The position numbers were made by a program, and so were the translations under genes. Below the pieces are notes generated by a model. The model made no database searches. It saw nothing but the letters and a program-made list of their open reading frames with translations, and had not been told where the DNA came from. 64,000 bases of DNA from JAEULH01 sp963789785 (lineage in GTDB: Bacteria; Pseudomonadota; Alphaproteobacteria; Rhodospirillales; Defluviicoccaceae), in NCBI GenBank assembly GCA_963789785.1, contig CAWBNC010000038.1:210161-274160 (forward strand). The letters run 5' to 3'. Below are positions 30,080 through 40,071 of the stretch, in pieces; the first letter of the stretch is position 1, and every line of letters starts with the position of its first letter.

Positions 30080-30940
30080 TCAACCCCAGGGACCGGACTG
30101 GCCCTTGCGCGCCGCCAGCTCGCGCAGGGCGAGCACGCGGTTCTCGGTGCTCGGGTGGGTCGAGAACAGGCTGTCCATCGAGCGGCCGTGCAGCGGGTTG
30201 ACGATGAACAGGTGCGCGGTCGCCGGGTTGCGCTCGGCCTGATCGTTGCCGATGCGTTGCGCCCCGGTCTGGATCTTCTGCAGGGCCGAGGCCAGCCACA
30301 GCGGATGGCCGCAGATCTCGGCGCCGGCGCGATCGGCGCCATATTCGCGGGTTCGCGAAATGGCCATCTGCACCAGCATCGCCGCCAGCGGTGCGAGAAT
30401 GATCATGAGAATGCTGCCGATCGCACCCAGCGGGTTGTCGCGGTTGTTGCCGAAGAACAGGCCGAAGTTGGCGAGCATGCCGAGCGCGCCGGCCAAGGTC
30501 GCGGTGACCGTCATGATCAGGGTGTCCCGGTTCTTGACGTGCGCCATCTCGTGAGCCAGTACACCGGCCAGCTCCTGATGGCTGAGCTGGCGGATCAGCC
30601 CGGCCGTCACGGCGACCGCTGCGTTGTTAGGGTTGCGTCCTGTGGCGAAGGCATTGGGCTGCGGCGTGTCGATGATGAACACCTTCGGCATCGGCAGCTG
30701 CGCCCGGGCAGCGAGCTGTTCGACGAGGCCGACGAGCTCCGGCGCCGTGCGGACGTCGACCTGCTGCGCCCCGTACATCCGCAGCACCATCTTGTCCGAA
30801 TTCCAGTACGAGAACGCGTTCATGGCGATCGCAATCGCCAAGGCGATCAGCATTCCGTTCTGGCCGCCGATGAAAAAGCCGACGGCCATGAACAGAGCCG
30901 TCAGGCCGGCGAGCAGCATTCCAGTGCGAACCGTACTCAT
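30080..30940 (-). CDS. htpX: Zinc metalloprotease HtpX
   Basis: HtpX is an inner-membrane M48 protease that removes damaged membrane proteins. The 286-residue product starts with two hydrophobic spans (residues 5-50). It carries the zinc motif LAHEMAHVKNRD near residue 130, then two further spans, and the third ligand glutamate in TREYGADRAGAEICG. ATG 30940 (MSTVRTGMLL) is preceded by GGAAGAGG. An ATG 12 bases upstream is less likely. It is followed on the same strand by rsmB, a common alphaproteobacterial arrangement. Confidence 0.93.
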   Translation of the reverse strand: MSTVRTGMLLAGLTALFMAVGFFIGGQNGMLIALAIAIAMNAFSYWNSDKMVLRMYGAQQVDVRTAPELVGLVEQLAARAQLPMPKVFIIDTPQPNAFATGRNPNNAAVAVTAGLIRQLSHQELAGVLAHEMAHVKNRDTLIMTVTATLAGALGMLANFGLFFGNNRDNPLGAIGSILMIILAPLAAMLVQMAISRTREYGADRAGAEICGHPLWLASALQKIQTGAQRIGNDQAERNPATAHLFIVNPLHGRSMDSLFSTHPSTENRVLALRELAARKGQSGPWG

Positions 30941-31036
30941 GACCTCTTCCAACGTTTGATCGGCCGTCCGCTTGCGGCCCGCCGGTAATGTAGTAGGATC
31001 ACACTCACGCTGCCATCCTTAGCGGATCATTGGACC

Positions 31037-31252
31037 ATGTGTGAAGAAGGTGCAGAGCGGGCGGAACAACAGGCGGAGGCGACCGGGATGCCTTCGGAAC
31101 GGAGCGGCACGTCGCGGTCGCCGGATCAGGGTGAGGCCGGCGCTGCACCGCCCGCAGCGCCTCCGGACGACGAAGAAATCGGCGGGCCGAAGGGTCCCGA
31201 CCCGACCCGCTTCGGTGATTGGGAACGCAAGGGCCGCTGCATCGACTTCTAG
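31037..31252 (+). CDS. DUF1674 / SdhAF4-like succinate dehydrogenase assembly factor
   Basis: The 71-residue protein ends in the diagnostic EIGGPKGPDPTRFGDWERKG followed by RCIDF. This is the conserved tail of the DUF1674/SDHAF4 family, which in mitochondria binds the FAD-loaded SdhA subunit before complex II assembly. The N-terminal half is low-complexity and acidic/Pro-rich, as in relatives. The gene is divergent from htpX and close to the minus-strand start of that gene. Confidence 0.88.
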   Translation: MCEEGAERAEQQAEATGMPSERSGTSRSPDQGEAGAAPPAAPPDDEEIGGPKGPDPTRFGDWERKGRCIDF

Positions 31253-31421
31253 GTCCGGCAGGCGCGTCTTCCGCTTTGTACCGGCATCCCCTGACAATGG
31301 TCTATCCTGACCGCAATTTGTCTGTATAAGGATCGGCGACGGATCCATTGCCCTTGGCTGACGGCGATGCGCCGATGCTATTGTTCCAGATAGGGAAGTC
31401 ACTCGTTCAAGAGGCAACTCC

Positions 31422-34082
31422 ATGAAAGCCATCCTACTGGTCACGGGGGGCGGACCGCTCGTCGTTCTGACATCCTATGACGAGCCGACCTCGCCGGACT
31501 TTCTCGACAAGCTGAGGTCAAAGGGCATCGAAAAATTTCTCGCCTGGGAAATACCCTACGATCTCGCCCGCGCCCGTTATGGCGCGCGCTTCCAGTCCGT
31601 TTCCCACGACGTCAAGCAGACCGACGATCTGCGGATCCTCGACTACAACGGCAGTCGCGCGTTCGGCCTGTTCCGCTTTTCCGAGCTGGGCCCGCTCAGT
31701 TTCTACGACGGCGACGAGGGTCAGAACGGCGAGCACGGCCGCGGCAACGGGGAGCGGACGGCGGCAGCGGCGCCGGCGGCGCGTCTGCCCTGGCCGCGTC
31801 CGGCGCCGGCGAGTGAGCCGGGAGTCAAGTTCAAGGCGGTGGTTGCCGATTTCGCCGGCGATGACTCCGGCCATGGCCAGAGCAAGCATCTCGCCGCCGC
31901 GCTCGGCGGCTTAGCCGGCTTGGCGGTGGAGCGACGTTCGGCGGCCCTGCTGGAAGAGAACAGCGATGAAGGGATCGAGGCGCTGGCCGGGGCGCTGCGG
32001 ACGGGCCGCGCCTGGCTGCGCGGCGCCAACGCCCACGTTCTCATCTGGGGCCGGGTCATTGACGAGGGCCGAACGCTGCGCCTGCGCTTCCTCTCGGCGG
32101 CGGTGACCCCCTTCGGCGATGTGCGAACCTACCGCCCGGTCGGCGATACCCTGGAGCTGCCGGCGAATTTCCCGAAGGAGCTGGCGGCCGTCGTCTACGC
32201 GGCGGCGCTGGCCTGGATCGACCCGGTCACCGAGGAACAGGCTCATGACCTGGTGAGCCTGCTGGTACCGGCGGTCACGCGGGCGGATGATATGCTCGAC
32301 GGCCTGACCGCCCTTGGCGCGTCGGCGCTGGCCCGGATCCGCGCGGCGCTGGCGACGGCGGCGCTCAACATCGGTCGCGCCGGTCATGACGTCGACTGGA
32401 TGGAGCGGGGCGTCGATCAGTTCAAGGCCCTGCTTGCCTCGCTCGATCGGGGCGCCGATCCAGAGCTGTGGGCGCTCGGCCACAACACGCTCGGCAACGC
32501 CTTGCGCCGTCTTGGCGACATGCAGCAGCGCGCTTCCGTTCTCGAAGAAGCGCTCGCCGCCTATGACGCCACCCGGGACATCTACACCCGGAACGCTCTG
32601 CCCCTGCACTGGGCGATCATCGAGAATAACCGCGGTGCCGCGCTTTGGGCCCTGGGCCAGCGCCGCGACGATGCCGCCACTCTTGAGGCCGCGGTCGGCG
32701 CCTACCGACGAGCGCTGCAGGTCATCACACGGGCGCGGCTGCCGGTATCGTGGGCAGTGACGCAGAACAACCTTGGCATTGCCCTGCGTGCGTTGGGGGA
32801 GCGCGAGCAGGGCGTCGCCCATCTGAATGAGGCTGTGGCCGTTCATCAGGCGGCGCTGCAGAGCCTGACCCGCGAGGCGCTGCCGTTGCACTGGGCGCGT
32901 ACGCAGCAGAATCTCGGCATGGCGCTGCAGGCGCTTGGCGAGCGCAGCGGTGCGCTGGAGCGGCTGGACGAGGCGGTTGCCGCACTTCAGGCCGCAATCG
33001 AGGTCTACAGCCCGGCGGATCTGCCGCTGGAGCGGGCGCTGGCTGCAAGCAGCCTCGGCAACGTCATGCTGACGCTGGGCCGTCGCGTCGGCAACGAGAG
33101 CCAGCTCGACGACGCGGTCGCGGCCTTCCGGGCGTCCCTGGCCAGCCTGGGCCGCGAGCGGCTGCCGCTGGAATGGGCGCGGATCCAGGTCAACCTGGGC
33201 GACGCCCTGCGGATGCAGGCCGAGCGGAAGGAAGGCACCGCACAGCTCGAAGGCGCGGTCTCGGCCTACCGCGCCGCCCTTGAGGTGTTCAGCCGCGGGC
33301 GTCGGCCGCTCGACTGGGCTCAAACCCAGACCAGCCTCGGCGCGGCGCTGTCGGCGCTCGGCGAGCGGGAGGAAGGGACAGGTCATCTCGAACACGCCAT
33401 CGCCGCGCACAAGGCCGCGCTCGAAGTCTACACTCGCGAGGATCTGCCATTCCGCTGGGCGAAGACCCAGCAGAACCTGGGCCTCGCCCAATGGGCGCTC
33501 GCCCGCCGAGAGGAGGGCACCGCGCGGCTGCTCCAGGCGGCGGCGGCGCTGCGTTCGGCATTGCAGGTGTTCACCCGCGATCGCCTGCCGCTGGAATGGG
33601 CGGCGACCCAGCACGGGCTCGGCAACGCCTTGCGGACGCTGGGCGAACGCGAGGACGGGATTCAGCGTCTGCGCCAAGCCGTCGATGCCTACCGCGCCGC
33701 CCTGGACGTCCGGACCCGCGACCGCCAGCCGCTGGCCTGGGCGATAACCCAGAACGCGTTGGCCGGCGCGCTGCAGGTTCTTGGCGAACGCGAGCCAGGC
33801 AGCCGTCACCTCGAGGCGGCTATCGCCGCATACCGTGCCTCGCTGGAGGTGCGCGCGCGCGAGCGCACGCCGACGGAAATGGCCCTGACCCGGGTGAACA
33901 TGGCGACGACGCTGTGGACACTGGGTGAATCGGAGAAGGATCCCACCCGGCTGGAAGAGGCCCTCAGCACCTTCCGCACGGCCTTGGCCGGGTTCCAGCG
34001 GGCCGGCGCCGACTTCCATGCGGGCATGACGCGGCGGCGGATCCAGAACCTGGAGATGGTCATCGCCGGCATGAAGACTTAA
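31422..34082 (+). CDS. Large protein with eleven 47-residue TPR-like repeats
   Basis: The 886-residue protein has three parts. Residues 1-95 are a compact domain (MKAILLVTGGGPLVVLTSYD, then FLDKLRSKGIEKFLAWEIPY) that I cannot assign. After a Gly/Ala linker, residues ~130-265 read like a periplasmic-type or TolB/FlgO-like alpha-beta domain (ANAHVLIWGRV, RLRFLSAAV). Residues 342-858 are eleven consecutive repeats, each exactly 47 residues, with the pattern LPLxWAxTQNNLG then ALGER and a helix containing EAVxAYRAAL. Such long-period TPR arrays bind proteins. No signal peptide or membrane span is visible. The frame is intact. No partner gene is adjacent, so the role (scaffold or sensor) is unknown. 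Confidence 0.85.
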   Translation: MKAILLVTGGGPLVVLTSYDEPTSPDFLDKLRSKGIEKFLAWEIPYDLARARYGARFQSVSHDVKQTDDLRILDYNGSRAFGLFRFSELGPLSFYDGDEGQNGEHGRGNGERTAAAAPAARLPWPRPAPASEPGVKFKAVVADFAGDDSGHGQSKHLAAALGGLAGLAVERRSAALLEENSDEGIEALAGALRTGRAWLRGANAHVLIWGRVIDEGRTLRLRFLSAAVTPFGDVRTYRPVGDTLELPANFPKELAAVVYAAALAWIDPVTEEQAHDLVSLLVPAVTRADDMLDGLTALGASALARIRAALATAALNIGRAGHDVDWMERGVDQFKALLASLDRGADPELWALGHNTLGNALRRLGDMQQRASVLEEALAAYDATRDIYTRNALPLHWAIIENNRGAALWALGQRRDDAATLEAAVGAYRRALQVITRARLPVSWAVTQNNLGIALRALGEREQGVAHLNEAVAVHQAALQSLTREALPLHWARTQQNLGMALQALGERSGALERLDEAVAALQAAIEVYSPADLPLERALAASSLGNVMLTLGRRVGNESQLDDAVAAFRASLASLGRERLPLEWARIQVNLGDALRMQAERKEGTAQLEGAVSAYRAALEVFSRGRRPLDWAQTQTSLGAALSALGEREEGTGHLEHAIAAHKAALEVYTREDLPFRWAKTQQNLGLAQWALARREEGTARLLQAAAALRSALQVFTRDRLPLEWAATQHGLGNALRTLGEREDGIQRLRQAVDAYRAALDVRTRDRQPLAWAITQNALAGALQVLGEREPGSRHLEAAIAAYRASLEVRARERTPTEMALTRVNMATTLWTLGESEKDPTRLEEALSTFRTALAGFQRAGADFHAGMTRRRIQNLEMVIAGMKT
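32445..33995 (+). repeat. Eleven 141-base degenerate tandem repeats (47-residue TPR units)
   Basis: Each unit is 141 bases and starts at the codon for the residue before a conserved Arg/Glu then Pro. The unit boundaries fall at constant spacing with no insertion or deletion. The DNA is diverged while the protein pattern (WA, NLG, ALGER, AAL) stays. This indicates old duplications under selection for protein length. Confidence 0.85.
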
Positions 34083-34195
34083 AGGGCGCGCGGAAAGGCA
34101 CGCATGGCAGCCAAGCCCTCACCCGCGGAAGAGCGCCTGGTGATGGCCCCTGGAGCCTGATCGTCCATCGGGGTTCTTCGGCGGAGCAGCCGCAC

Positions 34196-34882
34196 TCATG
34201 GCGTGCGCGCTGTCAGCGACACCTCGACGTGCACGCCATTTTGCGGCCGGTCGCGGACGCTTTCGTCAAAGACGCCCCGGATGTAGCCGACACCGGGCGC
34301 GAACCACTCCTCGCCGGCAACGTCGACCACGGCTGATCCCTCAGCGGTGCGCACCGGACCCGACCCGATCAGCCGCAAATGCAGACAGGTGCTGAAGGCG
34401 CCGGCGGCGGTGTTGCACGGGCGATCGGTGCTCTCGACCTTTTTCGTCATCGGCAAGAGCGTGCGCGTACCGAACTGGTTCGTTTCCCAGGTGGTCTCCC
34501 AGGCTGCACCCACGGTAATGGGCAGTTTGACGATCGTGTTGGGCGGACTCTTTATCCGCGGCTCAGGAGCGCTACTGTCCTGATCGGCAATCTCGGCAAC
34601 GCCGCGACCGTCGACGCTGATGAAGCGGAGCCGGCGCTGCCCGAACGCCTCCGTTTCCTGCGGCGTCACCGTTCGCCCGGCGACCGTTTGCTCCTTGAGG
34701 TTCGTGACGTGCGTGTCAGCGGTCGTTTTCTGCCCGCGCGCAGGCTGGATGACCGTCGCGTAGGTCCACGTTCGTCCAGCCTCGAGCGGGTAGTAGCGGT
34801 CAGTGGGCATCGCACACGCGGTGACGATCATCGCGACCAGCGGTGGCATCGCGCGCCCGAGCGGATGAAATCGGATCTTCAT
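34196..34882 (-). CDS. Hypothetical lipoprotein
   Basis: The 228-residue protein starts MKIRFHPLGRAMPPLVAMIV and has a lipobox-like VTAC at about residue 23, so it is probably a lipid-anchored envelope protein. The mature part starts YYPLEAGRTWTY, a pattern seen in small periplasmic proteins of beta-rich fold. A conserved-looking GEEWFAPGVGYIRG lies near the end. No catalytic motif is visible. It is 114 bases from the convergent giant TPR gene and unlinked to lysS by strand spacing of ~155 bases. Confidence 0.7.
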   Translation of the reverse strand: MKIRFHPLGRAMPPLVAMIVTACAMPTDRYYPLEAGRTWTYATVIQPARGQKTTADTHVTNLKEQTVAGRTVTPQETEAFGQRRLRFISVDGRGVAEIADQDSSAPEPRIKSPPNTIVKLPITVGAAWETTWETNQFGTRTLLPMTKKVESTDRPCNTAAGAFSTCLHLRLIGSGPVRTAEGSAVVDVAGEEWFAPGVGYIRGVFDESVRDRPQNGVHVEVSLTARTP

Positions 34883-35037
34883 GAGCCATCGTAGCAGCGA
34901 AATGAAGGAACGGACGCTTGATCTCGCGCTGTTTTTTGCATTGACCCCGGCTCCCGATACGCGTCCGCCCTGTCGGGGAGAGGCGGGTGTGTTGGATTGA
35001 GCACGTCAGCCCGGCAGCGCCGCGCCTGCTGCGCCGC

Positions 35038-36675
35038 TCACGATGCGGGGGCGGAGCCGGGAGTTCGTCCGGCGAGCACGTCTTGGAGCATGCGGACCGT
35101 CTTGTCGCGGCCGTAGAGGGCGATGAACGAGCCCATGCGCGGACCCTCGTCCTGGCCGAGGAGGATCTGGTAGAGGGCGCGGAACCAGTCCTTCAGGCTC
35201 GGGAACACGTCGGCGTGCGCTTTGCCGATCTCGTAGACGACAGTCTGCAGATCCTCGGCTGAGGCGCCGGTCGCCGCCTGCGCAAGGCGGTCCGCCAGCG
35301 CCGCCAGCGCCGCCTTCTCCCCGTCTTCGGGAAGTCGATGCCGCTGCCTGATCTTGACGAAGTCGCGGTAGTAGGCGATGGCGTGATCGATCAGCTGCGC
35401 GATCATCGCCTCGTTCCTGATCGCCTCGTCGCCGTAATAGGCGACGACGTAGTGCCACAGGACGCCGCGATCCTCGGAGTGGCAGGCGATGACCAGGTTG
35501 AGGAGCAGCGCGTAGCTGATGAGCCCGGCCTGCGCCCGGCGGATGGCCGGCGTGGACGTGCCAGACGGGATTGTTTAGCCGGTTAGCCTCGCTCTGCTGC
35601 GGGTAGGCGTGCAGGTTGGCGATGTACTCGTCGACCGTCTTCGGGATCAGGCCGATATGCAGACGCTTCGCCGTCTTCGGCTTGTTGTACATGAAATAGG
35701 CAAGCGTCTCGCGCGGCGCGTAGCGCAGCCAGTCCTCGACCGCGAGGCCGTTGCCGCGGGACTTCGAGATCTTCTCGCCGTTCTCGTCGAGGAAGAGTTC
35801 GTAGATCAGGTTCGTCGGCGGCCGGGCGCCGAGAACGCGGCAGATGCGGCTGGCGAGCTGCACCGAGTCGATCAGGTCCTTGCCCGCCATCTCGTAGTCG
35901 ACGTCGAGCGCCGCCCAGCGCATCGCCCAGTCCGCCTTCCACTGCAGCTTGCAGCGCCCGCCGGTCACCGGCGTCTCGATCCGGCGTCCGTCTTCACCCT
36001 CGTAGACAATCGTTCCCGCGTCCACGTCACGGGCGACCACGCGCGCCTGCAGGACGCGGCCGGTCGTAGCGCACACGGGCAGGAACGGGCTGTAGGTCGC
36101 CCGCCGCTCCGGCCCCAGCGTCGGCAGGATGATCCTGATGACGTCGTCGTAGGCGGCGAGAACCCGCCGCAGCAGGGCGTCGAACCGGCCGCTCCTGTAG
36201 TACTGCGGTCGAGCTGCCGAACTCGTAGTCGAAGCCGAACTGGTCGAGGAAGCCGCGCAGCCGGGCGTTGTTGTGGGCGCCGAAGCTTTCGTAGTGCGCC
36301 GAACGGGTCGGGGATCGAGGTCAGCGGCCGGCCGAGGTGGGCGGCGAGCATGTCGTGGTTGGGCACGTTGTCCGGCACCTTGCGCAGCGCGTCCATGTCG
36401 TCGGAAAACGCCAGCAGCCGGGTCGGCCGCCCGGTGAGCGCCGTGAACGCATGGCGGACCATGGTCGTGCGCACGACTTCGCCGAAAGTGCCGATGTGGG
36501 GCAGGCCCGAGGGACCGTACCCGGTCTCGAACAGGACCGGCTTCGCCTTGTCTGTCGAGGTCAGCCGTTGCGCAAGGTTGCGCGCTTCGACGAACGGCCA
36601 GGCGTTGCTATGCCCTGCGGCGTCCAGCAGCGCCGCGGGCGTCTCCGCGCTCACGGGGTGAAGATCTGTCGTCAT
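35038..36675 (-). CDS. lysS: Class I lysyl-tRNA synthetase (frame breaks)
   Basis: The ~545-residue enzyme is the class I-type LysRS found in many alphaproteobacteria. The HIGH-like motif is GLPHIGT near residue 57. The KMSKS-like motif is KISKSRGNG in the middle. KLQWKADWAMRW between them is the family segment. The frame breaks near 36305, 36215 and 35555, with continuous homology each time (for example FGAHNNARLRGFLDQFG follows in another frame). The gene is essential unless a class II lysyl-tRNA synthetase exists elsewhere, so the breaks are probably sequence errors. Name lysS (class I: sometimes lysK) is family-based. Confidence 0.88.
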
Positions 36676-36697
36676 CGCGGCTCCCAGGCTCGGCCGA

Positions 36698-38225
36698 TTA
36701 CGGTTTCCAGATGGGCTTGCCGCTCCCTGGCAGGCCGTAGCGCGGCCACTTGCGGGTGACCGCCTCGATCACGTCGTCCGACATCCGGATGCGCCGGCCC
36801 CACGGCCGGGTCGTCTCGGGCGGGATCTTGGTCGTCGCATCGATGCCGATCTTGCCGCCGAGGCCGGAGACCGGCGAGGCGAAGTCCAGATAGTCGATGG
36901 GCGTGTTCTCGATCTGGGTGATGTCCCGCACAGGGTCCACGTTCGTCGACAGCGCCCAGATCACATCGGTCCACGATCGCGCGTCGATGTCCGCGTCCAC
37001 GACGATGACGAACTTCGTGTACATGAACTGGCGCAGATACGACCAGGTCGCCATCATGATCCGCTTGGCGTGGCCCGGATAGCCCTTGCGCATCGAGATG
37101 ACGGCGACGCGGTAGGAGCAGGCCTCCGGCGGCAGCCAGAAGTCGACGATCTCCGGGAACTGCTGGACGAGCAGCGGAATGAAGAGCTCGTTCAGGGCCT
37201 CGCCGAGAATCGAGGGCTCGTCGGGCGGCCGGCCGGTGAAGGTGGACAGGTAGATCGGCTTGCGCCGCATGGTAATGGCCGAGACGGTGAAAACCGGAAA
37301 AGGCTCGACCGCGTTGTAGTAGCCGGTGTGATCGCCGTAGGGCCCCTCGTCGGCGAACTCGTCGAGCGCCACGTGGCCTTCGATGACGATCTCGGCGGTT
37401 GCCGGCACCTTCAGCGGCACCGTTTTGCAATCGACCAGATCGACCTTGGCGCCGCGCAGCAGCCCGGCGAACTGGTATTCCGACAGGGTGTCGGGCACCG
37501 GGGTCACCGCCGCCAGAATGGTTCCCGGATCGGCGCCGATGACCGCCGCGGCCGGCAGCGGCTCGGCCCGCTGCGTCTTCCACCGGTCATAGTGCTGGGC
37601 CCCGCCGCGATGCTTCAGCCAGCGCATCAGCGTCGTCCGCGGCCCCGTCACCTGCATCCGGTAGATGCCGAGGTTGAAGACGTCGCGCCTGTCGCCGCCG
37701 CGCTGCGGAGGCCGAGGGGCCCTGCGTTACCACCAGCGGCCAGGTGATCAGCGGCGCCGGTTCGCCCGGCCAGCAGGACTGGATCGGCAGCCGGCCGAGG
37801 TCGATGTCGTCGCCCAGCTGCACCACCTCCTGACACGGGGCGCGCGTCAGCGTCCGTGGCTTCATCGCCATGACCGTGCGCAGCAGCGGCAGCATGTCCA
37901 GGGCCTCGCGCCAGCCCCCGGGCGGCTCCGGCTGACGGAGGAAGGCGAGCGTCTCGCCCACTTCGCGCAACTGCCCCGGTTCCCGGTTCATCCCCCAGGC
38001 GACCCGCTCCACCGTCCCGAACAGGTTGACCAGAACCGGCATCCCGTAGGCCGCGCCATCATCGCCGACCACGTTTTCGAAAAGAACGGCCGGGCCCTGT
38101 TCGGCCAGCAGCCGGGTCTGGATCTCCGTCATCTCCAGCACGGGCGATACGGGTTCGCGGACCCGGACCAGCCGGCCCGCGCCCTCCAGTCGATCCATGA
38201 ACTCCCGCAAGGAGTTGTACGACAT
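36698..38225 (-). CDS. ubiD: UbiD-family decarboxylase (one frame break)
   Basis: UbiD uses prenylated FMN to remove the carboxyl of polyprenyl-4-hydroxybenzoate in ubiquinone synthesis. The ~509-residue protein begins MSYNSLREFMDRLEGAGRLV. It has PIQSCWPGEPAPLITWPLV, the prFMN-site segment RMQVTGPRTTLMRWLKHRGG and the DEGPYGDHTGYYN loop with its catalytic glutamate/arginine region. The frame breaks near 37695 in a G/C run. It lies directly upstream of lysS, and ubiA is the next gene upstream on the same strand, so the two quinone genes are a small operon. Confidence 0.92.
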
Positions 38226-38266
38226 GCGCTCTCTCCGTTGCGCGTACCGGCAGCCCGGCCGATGGG

Positions 38267-39178
38267 TCAGGCGCGGGCGAGGATCAGCCCGGCCAGGACG
38301 ATCAGGCCGAGGTCGCGGTTGGCCTTGAACTTCGCCAGACAGTCGCCCGCGTCGTCGAGGTCGACCGTGGCGGCTTGCCAGACCGCGTGGCTTCCGGCAA
38401 GCCCTAGTGCGAGAAACAGCCACCACGAAGCCGCTCCCGCCGCGACCGCGCCGGCGCCGATGAAGGCGAGCGCCAGGCCATGGAAGACGAAGAGCCAGGG
38501 TCGCGTCGCCGCGCCGAGGCGCAGTGCCGTGGAACGGACGCCGACCTGCACGTCGTCGGCCTTGTCCTGATGGGCGTAGATGGTGTCGTATGCGAGCGTC
38601 CAGAATAGCCCGCCGACGTAGAGCAGGATCGGCGCCGCCGCCAGATCGCCCCGGACCGCGCTCCAGCCCAGAAGCGCCCCCCAGTTGAACGCAAGGCCGA
38701 GGACGACCTGTGGCCAGTCGGTTATTCTTTTCATGAATGGATAGATCGCAACGAGGCCCAGCGATGCGATGCCGACCGCGATGGCGAACCCGTTGAACTG
38801 CATCAGCACGACCAGGCCGATCAGGCACTGGAGCGCGAAAAACATCGCCGCCTGGGGCATGCTGACCGCGCCGCTGGGAATGGGCCGGTCGGCGGTTCGC
38901 GCGACCTGGGCGTCAATGTCCCGGTCGACGATGTCGTTGAGCGTGCAGCCGGCGCCGCGCATGACGATGGCGCCGATGGCGAACAGCACCATCAGCCAGG
39001 GGTCGGGCCAGCCATCCGACGCCAGGGAGATCCCCCACCAGCAAGGCAGGAGGAGAAGCCAGGTGCCGATCGGGCGGTCCAGCCGCGCCAGGCGCAGGTA
39101 CGGCCGAGCCGCGACCGGCGCACGCCGGTCGATCCAGTTGCCCTTCGGGATATCGCTTGCCGTCCGTACCATGCTCAT
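38267..39178 (-). CDS. ubiA: 4-hydroxybenzoate polyprenyltransferase
   Basis: UbiA attaches the polyprenyl tail to 4-hydroxybenzoate in the inner membrane. The 303-residue protein is almost entirely membrane spans. The first aspartate-rich motif GCTLNDIVDRDID is near residue 80 and the second YDTIYAHQDKADD is near residue 205, both binding Mg-prenyl diphosphate. RLARLDRPIGTWLLLLPCWW precedes them. It starts ~65 bases from the divergent rsmE gene and is followed by ubiD. Confidence 0.94.
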   Translation of the reverse strand: MSMVRTASDIPKGNWIDRRAPVAARPYLRLARLDRPIGTWLLLLPCWWGISLASDGWPDPWLMVLFAIGAIVMRGAGCTLNDIVDRDIDAQVARTADRPIPSGAVSMPQAAMFFALQCLIGLVVLMQFNGFAIAVGIASLGLVAIYPFMKRITDWPQVVLGLAFNWGALLGWSAVRGDLAAAPILLYVGGLFWTLAYDTIYAHQDKADDVQVGVRSTALRLGAATRPWLFVFHGLALAFIGAGAVAAGAASWWLFLALGLAGSHAVWQAATVDLDDAGDCLAKFKANRDLGLIVLAGLILARA

Positions 39179-39244
39179 TCAAGGCACAACTGCCGTTCGG
39201 CGCGCAGCCTATCGCGGCCACACCTCGCGCGGAAGCATCGCGTA

Positions 39245-40066
39245 ATGCACACGGAGCCCGAAGCGCTGCCCAAGATCCGCCTGTTCGTTTCGGCCGCGCT
39301 CGCGGCTGGGGACGGCGTCGAGCTGAACCCCGGCCAGACTCACTATCTCCTGCGGGTCATGCGGCTATCGCCGCGCGAGCCGATCCGTCTGTTCAACGGT
39401 CGCGACGGCGAGTGGCTAGGCAGCCTCGCGCCGGGCGGGCGGGGGAAGGCCGCGGTCGAGATCGAGCGGCTGATCCGCGCTCAGGACGTGGAGGACGGGC
39501 CATGGCTGGCCTTCGCGCCGGTGAAGAAATCGCCCACGGACTTCATCGTCGAGAAGGCGACCGAGCTTGGTGTGTCGCGGTTCCTGCCGGTTCTGACCGA
39601 AAGGACGGTCCCCCAACGGGTCAACATCGAACGCCTTCATGCAATCGCGGTCGAGGCGGCCGAACAGTGCGGCCGGCTGAGCGTTCCCGAGATCGCCGCA
39701 CCGGTTGCGTTGCCGCAGTTCGCCGCGACATGGCCGGCGCAGCGCGCCCTGTTCGTCGCCCACCCGCATGCGCAAACCGCCGCGCTGCCTCTGCTCGACG
39801 CGCTCACCGAACATCGTCGCTCCGGAACTCGGTCCGCGTCCGCGTCAGGGCTGCCGGCCGGCTTTTTCATCGGTCCGGAGGGCGGGCTGACCTCGGCCGA
39901 GCTCGATGGTCTCGCCGGTTTGCCGTGTGCTAAGGTCGTCCGCCTCGGTCCGCGGACGCTGCGGGCGGAGACGGCCGCCGTCGCCGTTCTCGCCGTCTGG
40001 CAGGCGCTACAGGAGTCGCCTTGCAAAGGCTTGGCGGCGCCTCAACTCAAGAACAATTCGGGATAA
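39245..40066 (+). CDS. rsmE: 16S rRNA (uracil-1498-N3)-methyltransferase RsmE
   Basis: The 273-residue SPOUT methyltransferase modifies U1498 of 16S rRNA. Near the start is RLFVSAALAAGDGVELN, then the PUA-like strand HYLLRVMRLS. The trefoil-knot SAM site is formed by FFIGPEGGLTSAELD and RLGPRTLRAETAAVAVL at the C-terminus. The C-terminal tail GLAAPQLKNNSG is somewhat longer than usual. The stop lies five bases before the gshA start, so they are co-transcribed. It is divergent from ubiA. Confidence 0.93.
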   Translation: MHTEPEALPKIRLFVSAALAAGDGVELNPGQTHYLLRVMRLSPREPIRLFNGRDGEWLGSLAPGGRGKAAVEIERLIRAQDVEDGPWLAFAPVKKSPTDFIVEKATELGVSRFLPVLTERTVPQRVNIERLHAIAVEAAEQCGRLSVPEIAAPVALPQFAATWPAQRALFVAHPHAQTAALPLLDALTEHRRSGTRSASASGLPAGFFIGPEGGLTSAELDGLAGLPCAKVVRLGPRTLRAETAAVAVLAVWQALQESPCKGLAAPQLKNNSG

Positions 40067-40071
40067 TTGTG

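Noticed and set aside
31911..34019. 702-codon minus-strand frame opposite the TPR protein
   Set aside because: The repeats in it are only the antisense of the 141-base units. The sense frame carries the conserved TPR pattern.
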